Shown piece by piece: positions 1-5,524 of a stretch of 7,548 nt of DNA. How positions within the stretch are numbered: position 1 is the stretch's first letter; each line of letters starts with the position of its first letter. The notes beneath the pieces are model-generated. The model saw only the letters and a program-made list of their open reading frames with translations. It did not search any database and was not told the origin of the DNA. The position numbers and the translations under genes are program-made. Source of the DNA: Rickettsiales bacterium (GTDB taxonomy: Bacteria; Pseudomonadota; Alphaproteobacteria; Rs-D84); the NCBI GenBank assembly GCA_031283565.1, contig JAITBM010000037.1:1-7548 (forward strand), written 5' to 3'.

Positions 1-1
1 C

Positions 2-1528
2 CTGTTCGCAAACGAAAACCGGTTGCTCACCGCGATCGGCGGAGCGATGGAGCTGCCGCGCGAGACGCAGAACCTGCTCGCGTTTTTTTCAGACGGCAGC
101 ATGATAGTCTCGCGCACCCACAGGTATGACGGGCGCGTGCTTGCGTTCAAGGAGCTGCTGCTGCGCGAGGGCATGAAGTTCAAAACGCCGTTTTATTCGG
201 ACTTGGCGCTGGTGGCCGCGATATACAACAGGCATGCCGAAAGGCAGGGCCGCAAAGGCATCATGGATTATGACAACCAGATGCAGAAGGATTTTGTGGA
301 CATAATATCGCGCGCCGCGTCTCTGAAAGTGTCCGATGTTCACATAGAGGTGGCGGACCAGGCATCGGTTTATTTCAGGCTGGACGGCAGCATGCAGCTG
401 GTCAGCGAGAATAACGCCTCGTGGGGCGAATCGTTCATACGCGCCGCGTTCGCCTCCGCCGACATATCGAATTCCAACTATGCGCAGAACGAATACCAGT
501 CCGCGCAAAAGGACGGGCGGACGCCCCTGCGCGGGACCAAGGACCTGTATTTGCCAACCGGAGTCTTGGGCATAAGAATGCAGTTCAACCCAATAGCGTT
601 CGGCTCGCGCTATGTGGTCATGCGGATACTCTATGACAATCCTAGCGAGGGGATCAAAACCGAGCAGGAATTCGGAGAATACGAACAGCAGCTTTTATTC
701 CGCATGCGGTCATTCCCCACGGGGCTGGTGGTTGTCGCCGGTCCGACAAGTTCGGGAAAATCCACGACGTTGTTCCAAAACATGAGCCTTATGCTGAAAG
801 AGCATGACTACGAGATAAATCTTATAACAGTCGAAGATCCGGCGGAAAGGAAGATTTTCGGCGCGAGGCAGATTCCGGTCATAAACGCCAGCAACGAGGA
901 GCAGCGCGAGAACAAGTTCACGGAGGCTTTGGCGGCGGCGCTGCGATCCGATCCGGACGCCATGATGGTCGGCGAAGTGCGGACGCTTGCGGCGGCGCAG
1001 CTGACCGTGCAGGGGGCCCTGTCCGGGCATAATGTCTGGACCACGCTGCATGCTAATTCGGCGCTCGGGGCTTTAACGAGATTGCTGGACATGGGGATCG
1101 AAGAGTTCAAGCTGAAAGATGAAACCATGATGCGCGGGCTTGTCTCGATGAGGCTGTTCCGCAAGCTATGCCCGAAATGCCGCGAGCGACTGATTGATCA
1201 TCCGGAAAATCCGGCATATAAGCGCGTGCTGGACGCATTTGGCGAAGTAGGGCTGCGGCAGGTGTATATCAAGGGATTGGGCTGCGACAACTGCGGGCAC
1301 AAGGGCGTTGTCGGGCGGACCAAGGCGGGCGAGATAATAGTCACGGACAACAGGTTTTTGTCGCTCGCGCTGGACGGCAAGACCAGCGAGGCGATAAAAT
1401 ACTGGCTGGAAGAGCTCGGCGGCCGTACATTGAAGGAATCGGCGATAGAGCTTATGCTGAAAGGGGTCATAGGGGTGGACGAATTGGAACGATGGGTCGG
1501 CCTTTTGGATCAGGTGGAGGTTTATTGA
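2..1528 (+). CDS. Type IV pilus / type II secretion assembly ATPase (GspE/PilB superfamily, PilQ-like), 5' partial
   Basis: Hexameric cytoplasmic ATPase that powers pilin or pseudopilin assembly at the inner membrane. The frame is open to the left edge, so the true start is probably upstream; the first in-window candidate is a TTG at 23. Residues are counted from that TTG. Seen: a linker and N2-like domain at about 85-215 containing VSDVHIE; Walker A GPTSSGKST (240-248); an Asp-box-like ITVEDPAE; Walker B region LRSDPDAMMVGEVRT (307-321) with the usual catalytic Glu at 318; a His box containing TTLHAN; and a GspE-type tetracysteine metal site with CPKC (383-386) and CDNC (421-424). The tetracysteine site argues for an assembly ATPase of the GspE/PilB class rather than a PilT retraction ATPase. 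The following lipoprotein and GspF-like genes support a pilus or secretion operon; R64-type PilQ is the closest analogue I know. Oddity: GEVRT replaces the common GEIRD. Confidence 0.9.
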   Translation: MFANENRLLTAIGGAMELPRETQNLLAFFSDGSMIVSRTHRYDGRVLAFKELLLREGMKFKTPFYSDLALVAAIYNRHAERQGRKGIMDYDNQMQKDFVDIISRAASLKVSDVHIEVADQASVYFRLDGSMQLVSENNASWGESFIRAAFASADISNSNYAQNEYQSAQKDGRTPLRGTKDLYLPTGVLGIRMQFNPIAFGSRYVVMRILYDNPSEGIKTEQEFGEYEQQLLFRMRSFPTGLVVVAGPTSSGKSTTLFQNMSLMLKEHDYEINLITVEDPAERKIFGARQIPVINASNEEQRENKFTEALAAALRSDPDAMMVGEVRTLAAAQLTVQGALSGHNVWTTLHANSALGALTRLLDMGIEEFKLKDETMMRGLVSMRLFRKLCPKCRERLIDHPENPAYKRVLDAFGEVGLRQVYIKGLGCDNCGHKGVVGRTKAGEIIVTDNRFLSLALDGKTSEAIKYWLEELGGRTLKESAIELMLKGVIGVDELERWVGLLDQVEVY

Positions 1529-1529
1529 C

Positions 1530-1880
1530 ATGAAAAGGCTGTTTTCTGCTCTTTTGCTTCTCGCATGCGAAAAAAGCGAACCCGTGGACTTGCTGTGCGG
1601 AGGGCACAGCGTAATCGGCGGGATAAGGGGCGATGTCGCCGAACTCAAGATTGACGGAATGCGGCGCATCCTGCCGCTGCAGGGAGTTTTTACGGACGAG
1701 CCTGCGGCGAAATACGCTCCCGGTTATCTGTCCGCGCCTCAGTTCGCCATGACGGTCAAGAATTATGTCGGGATCACGCAGTTCGATAAAAAAGTCGATT
1801 TTGCGGTATTTTCAAGAAAAGGCAAAACGGAATATTATGAATTCGAGATGGAGGGCGAGGAAAAATCGCAGTGCAAATGA
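1530..1880 (+). CDS. Small lipoprotein in pilus operon, weakly MliC-like
   Basis: A 116-aa predicted lipoprotein. Residues 1-13 form a short signal peptide (MKR, a hydrophobic stretch, then lipobox LLAC), giving a lipidated Cys13. Residue +2 is Glu, so there is no Asp inner-membrane retention signal and the outer membrane is likely. The mature part looks beta-rich and has two further cysteines, Cys23 and Cys115, placed to close the domain with a disulfide. The start follows a GGAGG ribosome site (1516-1520) and lies one base after the ATPase stop. It overlaps the next gene by several bases, so it is part of the operon. I do not recognise it firmly. The order Cys-GG, AELKIDG, LPL, AAKYAPG, FAVFSRKG and terminal Cys loosely recalls the MliC/PliC C-type lysozyme inhibitor fold. 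A role as a pilus-assembly lipoprotein fits the location equally well. Confidence 0.72.
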   Translation: MKRLFSALLLLACEKSEPVDLLCGGHSVIGGIRGDVAELKIDGMRRILPLQGVFTDEPAAKYAPGYLSAPQFAMTVKNYVGITQFDKKVDFAVFSRKGKTEYYEFEMEGEEKSQCK

Positions 1881-2947
1881 TGTCATTGAATGGCCTTTAT
1901 GCGAAAATGATGTTCCGATTGGATTATGACAAGCGGATGCGGCTGTACCGCAAGATCGCATCGCTTCTTCGCAACGATTTCACGGTAATAGACGCGTTGG
2001 AGCGCTGTTATGTGATAGAATCGAAAGACGGCAAAAAAAAGAACGAGCCATTTGCGCTGGCGCTGCGCGCCTGGATGGATGACATGGAACGGGGCTTTTC
2101 ATTCGGCGAGAGCGCGGCCAGATGGGTGCCGTCCAGCGAGGAGCTTATGTTGTCGGCCTCCGACGTGTCAAAGCTTTCGGAGACGCTGGACAATCTGGTG
2201 GTGGTATCGGCCGGAATTGCCAGGATAAAAAGGGCGATAACGGACGCCCTGTCGTATCCGCTGTTTTTGCTGGCTATGACAATGGTGATAGTGATAATGG
2301 TCGGGATCTATCTTGTCCCGTCCCTGTCAGAGCCCGCGAGCGGGAACATGGTCTGGCGCGGCGCGGCGGCGACGTTGGTGTCGGTTGCGGATTTTGCGCA
2401 GAAATACTGGATGCAGCTTGCGGGCACGGTTTTTGCCGCCAGCGCCGTCGTATTTGCGTCGCTTGCGCGTTTCGGCGGCGGCGCGCGCGTGATTTTGGAC
2501 AAGCTGCCGCCATGGAGCATGTACAAGGTTTCGGTTTCGGTTTCGTGGCTGATGAGCTTGGCCGCCATGATGAAAAGCGGCACAAGCCTGCCGAACGCGC
2601 TGAAAATGCAGACAGATTCAGGCAGCCGATACTTGCGATCGAATATTCTTCCGGCCGAGCATTTGATAGAGAATGGATACAACCTTGGACAGGCCCTGGC
2701 CGGGACGGGCAGGCATTTTCCGAACGACGAGATCATAGGCGATTTGGAAATATACGCCGACATGAACGAATTTGACAAAAACCTTGCCGGCATAGCAAAC
2801 GACTACATGGAAGCCAGCGTCCGGAAAATGGAAGGCCTTTCGTCAACGCTGAACAGCGCGGGGATGTTGCTGGTGTCTGCGGCGATAGCCTGGGTGGTGC
2901 TGGGCACGCTAGACATGCAAGATCAGATCACCGCCGCATTGTCATAA
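1871..2947 (+). CDS. Inner-membrane platform protein of type IV pilus / type II secretion (GspF/PilC superfamily, PilR-like)
   Basis: Polytopic inner-membrane protein that couples the assembly ATPase to pilin polymerisation. It is 358 aa, slightly shorter than typical GspF (about 400). It has two cytoplasmic helical T2SSF-type repeats: residues 20-125, with RLYRKIASLLRNDFTVIDAL and SFGESAARWVPSSEELM, and residues 215-325, with SWLMSLAAMMKSGTSLPNAL and NLGQALAGTGRHFPNDEI. Hydrophobic segments lie at about 130-150, 181-200 and 328-347, the usual three. The start is uncertain. GTG at 1871 sits 10 nt after GGCGAGG (ends 1860), while ATG at 1877 gives an ATGA overlap with the lipoprotein stop. Either implies translational coupling. 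It is the last gene of the operon here, and no prepilin gene follows. It contains an in-frame A8 run (2033-2040) and three tandem GTTTCG units (2528-2545). Confidence 0.88.
   Translation: MQMMSLNGLYAKMMFRLDYDKRMRLYRKIASLLRNDFTVIDALERCYVIESKDGKKKNEPFALALRAWMDDMERGFSFGESAARWVPSSEELMLSASDVSKLSETLDNLVVVSAGIARIKRAITDALSYPLFLLAMTMVIVIMVGIYLVPSLSEPASGNMVWRGAAATLVSVADFAQKYWMQLAGTVFAASAVVFASLARFGGGARVILDKLPPWSMYKVSVSVSWLMSLAAMMKSGTSLPNALKMQTDSGSRYLRSNILPAEHLIENGYNLGQALAGTGRHFPNDEIIGDLEIYADMNEFDKNLAGIANDYMEASVRKMEGLSSTLNSAGMLLVSAAIAWVVLGTLDMQDQITAALS
2528..2545 (+). repeat. Three tandem GTTTCG hexamers inside the platform-protein gene
   Basis: Three perfect copies of a 6-bp unit encode alternating Val-Ser before a Trp at the start of the second T2SSF-type repeat. 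Copy-number change would keep the reading frame and only add or remove Val-Ser pairs, so this is not an on/off switch. Confidence 0.9.
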
Positions 2948-3026
2948 GCCATGCCGCTTTGCGGCCATCGCGCCATTTTTATTACCGCGGCACAGCGAAG
3001 CGCGGGCCGTCATTGCCAAGCATCGG
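2948..3026. other. Convergent intergenic region with weak hairpins
   Basis: This gap lies between the convergent ends of the pilus operon and dksA. It holds a 5-bp GCCGC/GCGGC hairpin (2953-2957 with 2961-2965, loop TTT), followed after 10 bases by a T5 run near 2976. There is also a CCGCG/CGCGG pairing (2985-2989 with 3001-3005). Neither has the T tract placed directly after the stem as in a strong intrinsic terminator, so any terminator role is tentative. Confidence 0.3.
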
Positions 3027-3443
3027 CTACTTTTCCTGCTCTTCCCGTTCTTCTATTGTCATGGTCGCCGTCGGGTTGGCCATCAGGCGCTTGATTCCTA
3101 TTTTTTCCCCGGAAATCACGGAGTAGCCGAAGCTTCCATTTTCCAGCCGATCCAGCGCGGCGTCTATCTTGGCTATAATCTCGCGGTTTCTTTCCTGCAT
3201 TTGGATCGAGAAATCGGCCTCCGTCGAAAGCGTCGCCGCGTCTCCTTCGTCCATCGCGCCCACGGAGTCCATGCTGCGCCCAAGCTCTACATCGGAATGC
3301 CCCTGCATTTCGGATTCCAGCTCTTTTTTTTGCCGGACCAGCGCATGGAAAAAGAATGCCTTTTGCTCCGCCCCCATGTATTCGTCCGTCTTCTTGGGAA
3401 TGTATTTTGCAGCAAGCTCCAGAGTCTTGTAATCTTGATTCAT
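3027..3443 (-). CDS. dksA: DksA/TraR-family RNA polymerase regulator lacking the zinc-finger cysteines
   Basis: DksA binds RNA polymerase through the secondary channel and, with ppGpp, adjusts transcription of rRNA and amino-acid genes. This 138-aa protein is close to the usual length. The N-terminal EYMGAEQKAFF matches the DksA EYM-AEQ region. A long coiled-coil hairpin (about 28-100) carries the tip sequence DEGDAA (65-70), which preserves the DxxDxA of E. coli Asp71, Asp74 and Ala76. The C-terminal globular part has GSFGY, IGIKRL and NPTAT, the DksA signature. All four Zn-ligand positions are changed (GYSVISGE for GYCxxCG, then TMTIEE for LCIDC), and the protein contains no cysteine. A zinc-independent, DksA2-like form is likely. 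The ATG overlaps the thioredoxin stop by 4 nt and follows an AAGGGG ribosome site. It is co-transcribed with thioredoxin. Confidence 0.92.
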   Translation of the reverse strand: MNQDYKTLELAAKYIPKKTDEYMGAEQKAFFFHALVRQKKELESEMQGHSDVELGRSMDSVGAMDEGDAATLSTEADFSIQMQERNREIIAKIDAALDRLENGSFGYSVISGEKIGIKRLMANPTATMTIEEREEQEK

Positions 3444-3754
3444 GACAGCCCCTTTATCCAGTCCGCCAGTTCCGCCTCGTTCATCAGGCCGATTTTCGTG
3501 TCTAGCACGGCCCCGTCCTTGAACGCCAGGATCGATGGTATTGATCGCACGTCGAATTTTCCGGCCATATTCCTATTGGTGTCCGTAATTTCATATTTTC
3601 CGAACCTTACGGTGTCATGCCTTTTCGATTCGGCTTCGAAAATCGGTCCGAACATGCGGCACGGGCCGCACCAGCCGGCCCAGAAATCCACGACGGCTAT
3701 TCCTTTTTCTATGAAAGCCGCAAAGCCGGAGTCCGATAAATGAACTAGCGCCAT
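3440..3754 (-). CDS. trxA: Thioredoxin
   Basis: Small cytoplasmic dithiol oxidoreductase of 104 aa, the typical length of bacterial thioredoxin 1. Seen: VVDFWAGWCGPCRM with the redox pair Cys29 and Cys32, the buried Asp23, and the cis-proline at Pro73 in RSIPS. The C-terminal LMNEAELADWI helix is also typical. No signal peptide is present. The ATG follows an AAGGA ribosome site (complement of 3761-3765) six bases upstream. The gene is the first of a two-gene unit with dksA and is driven by a promoter facing away from sufS. The symbol trxA is assigned by family; paralogues elsewhere in the genome cannot be excluded. Confidence 0.95.
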   Translation of the reverse strand: MALVHLSDSGFAAFIEKGIAVVDFWAGWCGPCRMFGPIFEAESKRHDTVRFGKYEITDTNRNMAGKFDVRSIPSILAFKDGAVLDTKIGLMNEAELADWIKGLS

Positions 3755-3769
3755 TTTCCATCCTTTTGT

Positions 3770-3797
3770 TTGATTCCGGCGTTAATTGTACTATAAT
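3770..3797 (+). promoter_or_regulatory. Predicted sigma70-like promoter of sufS-sufT-sufE
   Basis: TTGATT (3770-3775) and a consensus TATAAT (3792-3797) are separated by 16 nt. The expected start lies near 3804, giving a leader of about 27 nt that contains AGGAA (3818-3822) eight bases before the sufS ATG. Its -10 box sits one base from the -10 box of the opposing trxA promoter. Confidence 0.62.
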
Positions 3798-3812
3798 GAT
3801 TTTGAAAATCAA
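3785..3812 (-). promoter_or_regulatory. Predicted sigma70-like promoter of trxA-dksA
   Basis: On the minus strand, TTGATT (3812-3807) and TACAAT (3790-3785) are separated by 16 nt. The expected start lies near 3778, giving a leader of about 24 nt with an AAGGA ribosome site before the trxA ATG. It overlaps the sufS promoter almost completely. Confidence 0.55.
3797..3811. promoter_or_regulatory. 15-bp perfect palindrome, candidate operator between trxA and sufS
   Basis: TGATTTTGAAAATCA is a perfect inverted repeat around a central G. It covers the predicted sufS transcription start and most of the trxA -35 box. It matches 10 of 14 arm positions of the 7-1-7 Fur motif (TGATAAT-N-ATTATCA). Suf genes are commonly controlled by iron or redox regulators such as Fur, Irr, RirA or IscR, so an operator is plausible. 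The regulator cannot be named from this sequence. Confidence 0.42.
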
Positions 3813-3830
3813 GCAATAGGAATACATACA

Positions 3831-4844
3831 ATGAATCGCACAATTTACGCCGATGCTGCCGCAAGCGCATTGAAACCTAAGAGCGTCATCGACGCCGAAG
3901 TCGATTTCCTTTCCAACAAATACGCGAATGCCGGGCGCGGAATCTGCGCGCGGGCCGCGGCCGCGGACAGCATGGTGTCGGCCGCGCGCCAAGCTGTCGC
4001 GAATTTTGTCGGCGCGGCGAATCCCGAGCAGATCGTATTCACGTCGGGGGCGACCGACGGGCTGAACCGCATAGCGCGGACCCTTGCGGGCAAAACCGTG
4101 ATAGTCAGCGATCTGGACCATCACAGCGCCCGGCTTCCGTTCGAAGCGCACTGCAGCACTATCCTTGCTCCTCTGACAGAAGACCTCGATTATGATTGGG
4201 GCGCCATAGCGGGCCTTGAAGCGGACGCCATGGTCATAACGGCCATGAGCAACGTTCTTGGCGTAGCAAGACAAATCCCCAAGCTGCCGTTTGCCGTCAT
4301 TGTCGATGCTTCGCAATTCGTGATACATGCGAGAATAGATTTGTCTAATGTCGATTATCTCGTTTTCTCTGGCCATAAAATCGGAGCCGATACGGGTCTT
4401 GGAATTCTGTATCAGAAAAACGCCGGCGAACCGGTGAATTTTGGCGGCGGGATGTATATGGCGGGCGGAGCCGCCCGATTTGAAGCCGGCACATTGCCGC
4501 TTACGCAGATAGCGGGGCTTAAAGCCGCACTTGACGAGCCCAGGCTGGACGCGGGGCCGCTTACCGGAATTTTGCGGGAAAAATTGTCTGCAATGCCGCG
4601 CATAAGATTCATATCGCCCGATAAATCGCACTTGATCGCGTTTTCGGTGGACGGAATGCACTTTCTGGATTTTGGGGCTGCTGCAGGGGCCCGCGGCCTG
4701 TGCCTGCGCGTCGGGCACATGTGCGCCACCTGGCTGCATAAAAGAATGGGGCTGGACGGCAGCATCCGGATTTCGCTCGGACCATGGAACAGCGAGTCCG
4801 ATATTTTCGAAATCACGGAAATCATAAAAGAGATTGTCAAATGA
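3831..4844 (+). CDS. sufS: Cysteine desulfurase (SufS, class V aminotransferase fold)
   Basis: PLP enzyme that releases sulfur from L-cysteine as an enzyme-bound persulfide for Fe-S cluster assembly. Seen in 337 aa: the N-terminal YADAAASALKPKSVIDAE; phosphate-binding IVFTSGATDG; LDHHSA with a PLP-stacking His (97/98); MSNVLG; the cofactor Asp in IVDASQ; the PLP Lys183 in FSGHK; ARFEAGT; and the catalytic Cys298 in RVGHMCAT, matching the SufS RTGHHCA loop. It is shorter than E. coli SufS (about 406 aa). The N-terminal arm before the DSAAS strand is missing, and the segment between FEAGT and the Cys loop is compressed. The ATG at 3831 is preferred over a TTG at 3786 because of AGGAA at 3818-3822 and because the TTG lies inside the promoter. 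It overlaps sufT by 4 nt. Neighbouring sufT and sufE support SufS over NifS or CsdA. Confidence 0.93.
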   Translation: MNRTIYADAAASALKPKSVIDAEVDFLSNKYANAGRGICARAAAADSMVSAARQAVANFVGAANPEQIVFTSGATDGLNRIARTLAGKTVIVSDLDHHSARLPFEAHCSTILAPLTEDLDYDWGAIAGLEADAMVITAMSNVLGVARQIPKLPFAVIVDASQFVIHARIDLSNVDYLVFSGHKIGADTGLGILYQKNAGEPVNFGGGMYMAGGAARFEAGTLPLTQIAGLKAALDEPRLDAGPLTGILREKLSAMPRIRFISPDKSHLIAFSVDGMHFLDFGAAAGARGLCLRVGHMCATWLHKRMGLDGSIRISLGPWNSESDIFEITEIIKEIVK

Positions 4845-5146
4845 AGGATGCCGTCATTTCAGCTTTGAAGAAAGTCTTTGATCCGGAAATCCCCGTCAAT
4901 ATCTGGGACTTGGGCCTTGTTTATGATGTTTCGGTCGACGCCGGCAAAGTGGAATTGAAAATGACGATGACCTCGCCCACCTGTCCAATGGCAGAAGACA
5001 TCATGGAAAATGCAAGGACCGAGATTGCTAAAATCGATGGCATTGCCGAGATAAATATCGACCTCGTGTGGGATCCGCCGTGGGATTTGTCAAGGATGTC
5101 GGACGCGGCCCGCATAGAGCTGGATCTTACAGGAATGGGTTGGTGA
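4841..5146 (+). CDS. sufT: SufT-like MIP18/DUF59 Fe-S assembly factor
   Basis: Small cytoplasmic protein of the MIP18 (DUF59) family, which assists Fe-S cluster maturation. It is 101 aa. Seen: FDPEIPVNIWDLGLVYDV (13-30), the family's N-terminal signature; TMTSPTCPM with the conserved Cys48; the INIDLVWDPPWD strand and turn (71-82); and the C-terminal MSDAAR segment typical of SufT/PaaD proteins. The Suf context favours SufT over PaaD of phenylacetate degradation. The ATG overlaps the sufS stop (ATGA) and has no clear Shine-Dalgarno site, so translation is probably coupled to sufS. In-frame starts inside sufS would add residues that do not belong to the family. Confidence 0.9.
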   Translation: MKDAVISALKKVFDPEIPVNIWDLGLVYDVSVDAGKVELKMTMTSPTCPMAEDIMENARTEIAKIDGIAEINIDLVWDPPWDLSRMSDAARIELDLTGMGW

Positions 5147-5487
5147 TGAAATATGATGAAATGAAATCTCTGCTCGATTCTGCGGCCGATCCGGTTTCAA
5201 AGCTGGAAATGCTGATGGAGCTCGGACGCTTTCTGCTTCCGATCCCTCCCGGCAAAGCAGGCTCGGAAATTAAAGGATGCGCCAGCAAAGTCGAAATATT
5301 CCGCGATGCCGGCGGGCGGCTTTGCGCAGCGGCGGATTCCGAAATGGTGCGCGGCATAGTCGCGCTTTTGATAGCCATGAAAGAAGCCGGGGCCGATTTC
5401 TCCGAATTTCCGGCCATGGGGTTGCCGCTTGGAGCCGGCCGGCTGAACGGAACCGCCGCCATGATTGAATACTTGAAAAATATGTGA
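5146..5487 (+). CDS. sufE: SufE sulfur acceptor
   Basis: Accepts persulfide sulfur from SufS on a conserved cysteine, stimulates the desulfurase and passes sulfur to the SufBCD scaffold. It is 113 aa, shorter than E. coli SufE (138). Seen: KLEMLMELGRFL (19-30), matching the SufE YLIELGRxL helix; GCASKVEI with catalytic Cys45, matching the SufE GCQSQVW motif; MVRGIVALLIAM (67-78); and a C-terminal GRLNGTAAMIEYL helix like the family's SRxxGLEAMI. The ATG shares its A with the sufT TGA stop and follows AGGAA (5131-5135). An in-frame start at 5068 would add residues encoded within sufT and is rejected. The last 23 bases of the gene hold the -35 box and spacer of the ftsL promoter. Confidence 0.93.
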   Translation: MKYDEMKSLLDSAADPVSKLEMLMELGRFLLPIPPGKAGSEIKGCASKVEIFRDAGGRLCAAADSEMVRGIVALLIAMKEAGADFSEFPAMGLPLGAGRLNGTAAMIEYLKNM

Positions 5488-5493
5488 TAAAAT
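5465..5493 (+). promoter_or_regulatory. Predicted extended -10 promoter for leaderless ftsL-ftsI mRNA
   Basis: TTGAAT (5465-5470), a 17-nt spacer, and TAAAAT (5488-5493) preceded by TGA give a sigma70-like promoter with an extended -10 (TGn). The usual start, six to eight bases after the -10 box, falls at 5499-5501, on the A of the ftsL ATG (5500). ftsL has no Shine-Dalgarno site, consistent with a leaderless transcript. Confidence 0.55.
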
Positions 5494-5524
5494 CCGCTCA
5501 TGAGGGATGACGAGCGGCTTTTTT
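5494..5524 (+). terminator. Intrinsic-terminator-like hairpin straddling the ftsL start codon
   Basis: CCGCTC (5494-5499) pairs perfectly with GAGCGG (5512-5517) around a 12-nt loop that contains the ftsL ATG. One C and then six T (5519-5524) follow. This looks like a Rho-independent terminator for the suf operon placed over the first codons of ftsL. The 5' arm lies upstream of the predicted ftsL start site, so only read-through RNA could fold it. Confidence 0.5.

Noticed and set aside
2122..2775. 217-codon +1-frame open frame inside the platform-protein gene
   Set aside because: Arg/Gly-rich and without motifs, while the overlapping frame carries the T2SSF repeats and membrane helices.
3786..3830. 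TTG start extending sufS by 15 codons
   Set aside because: It lies within the predicted promoter, has no ribosome site and adds no SufS-like sequence.
3615..4739. Long 374-codon open frame antisense to sufS and part of trxA
   Set aside because: It is rich in Arg, His and Gly with no family motifs, and lies opposite a clearly conserved cysteine desulfurase. It is a shadow frame.
4784..4840. Upstream ATG for sufT inside sufS
   Set aside because: It adds residues not found in MIP18 proteins; the ATGA junction at 4841 fits the operon's pattern.
5068..5145. Upstream start for sufE inside sufT
   Set aside because: The added residues are encoded by the conserved C-terminus of sufT; the ATG at 5146 has an AGGAA site and the family N-terminus.
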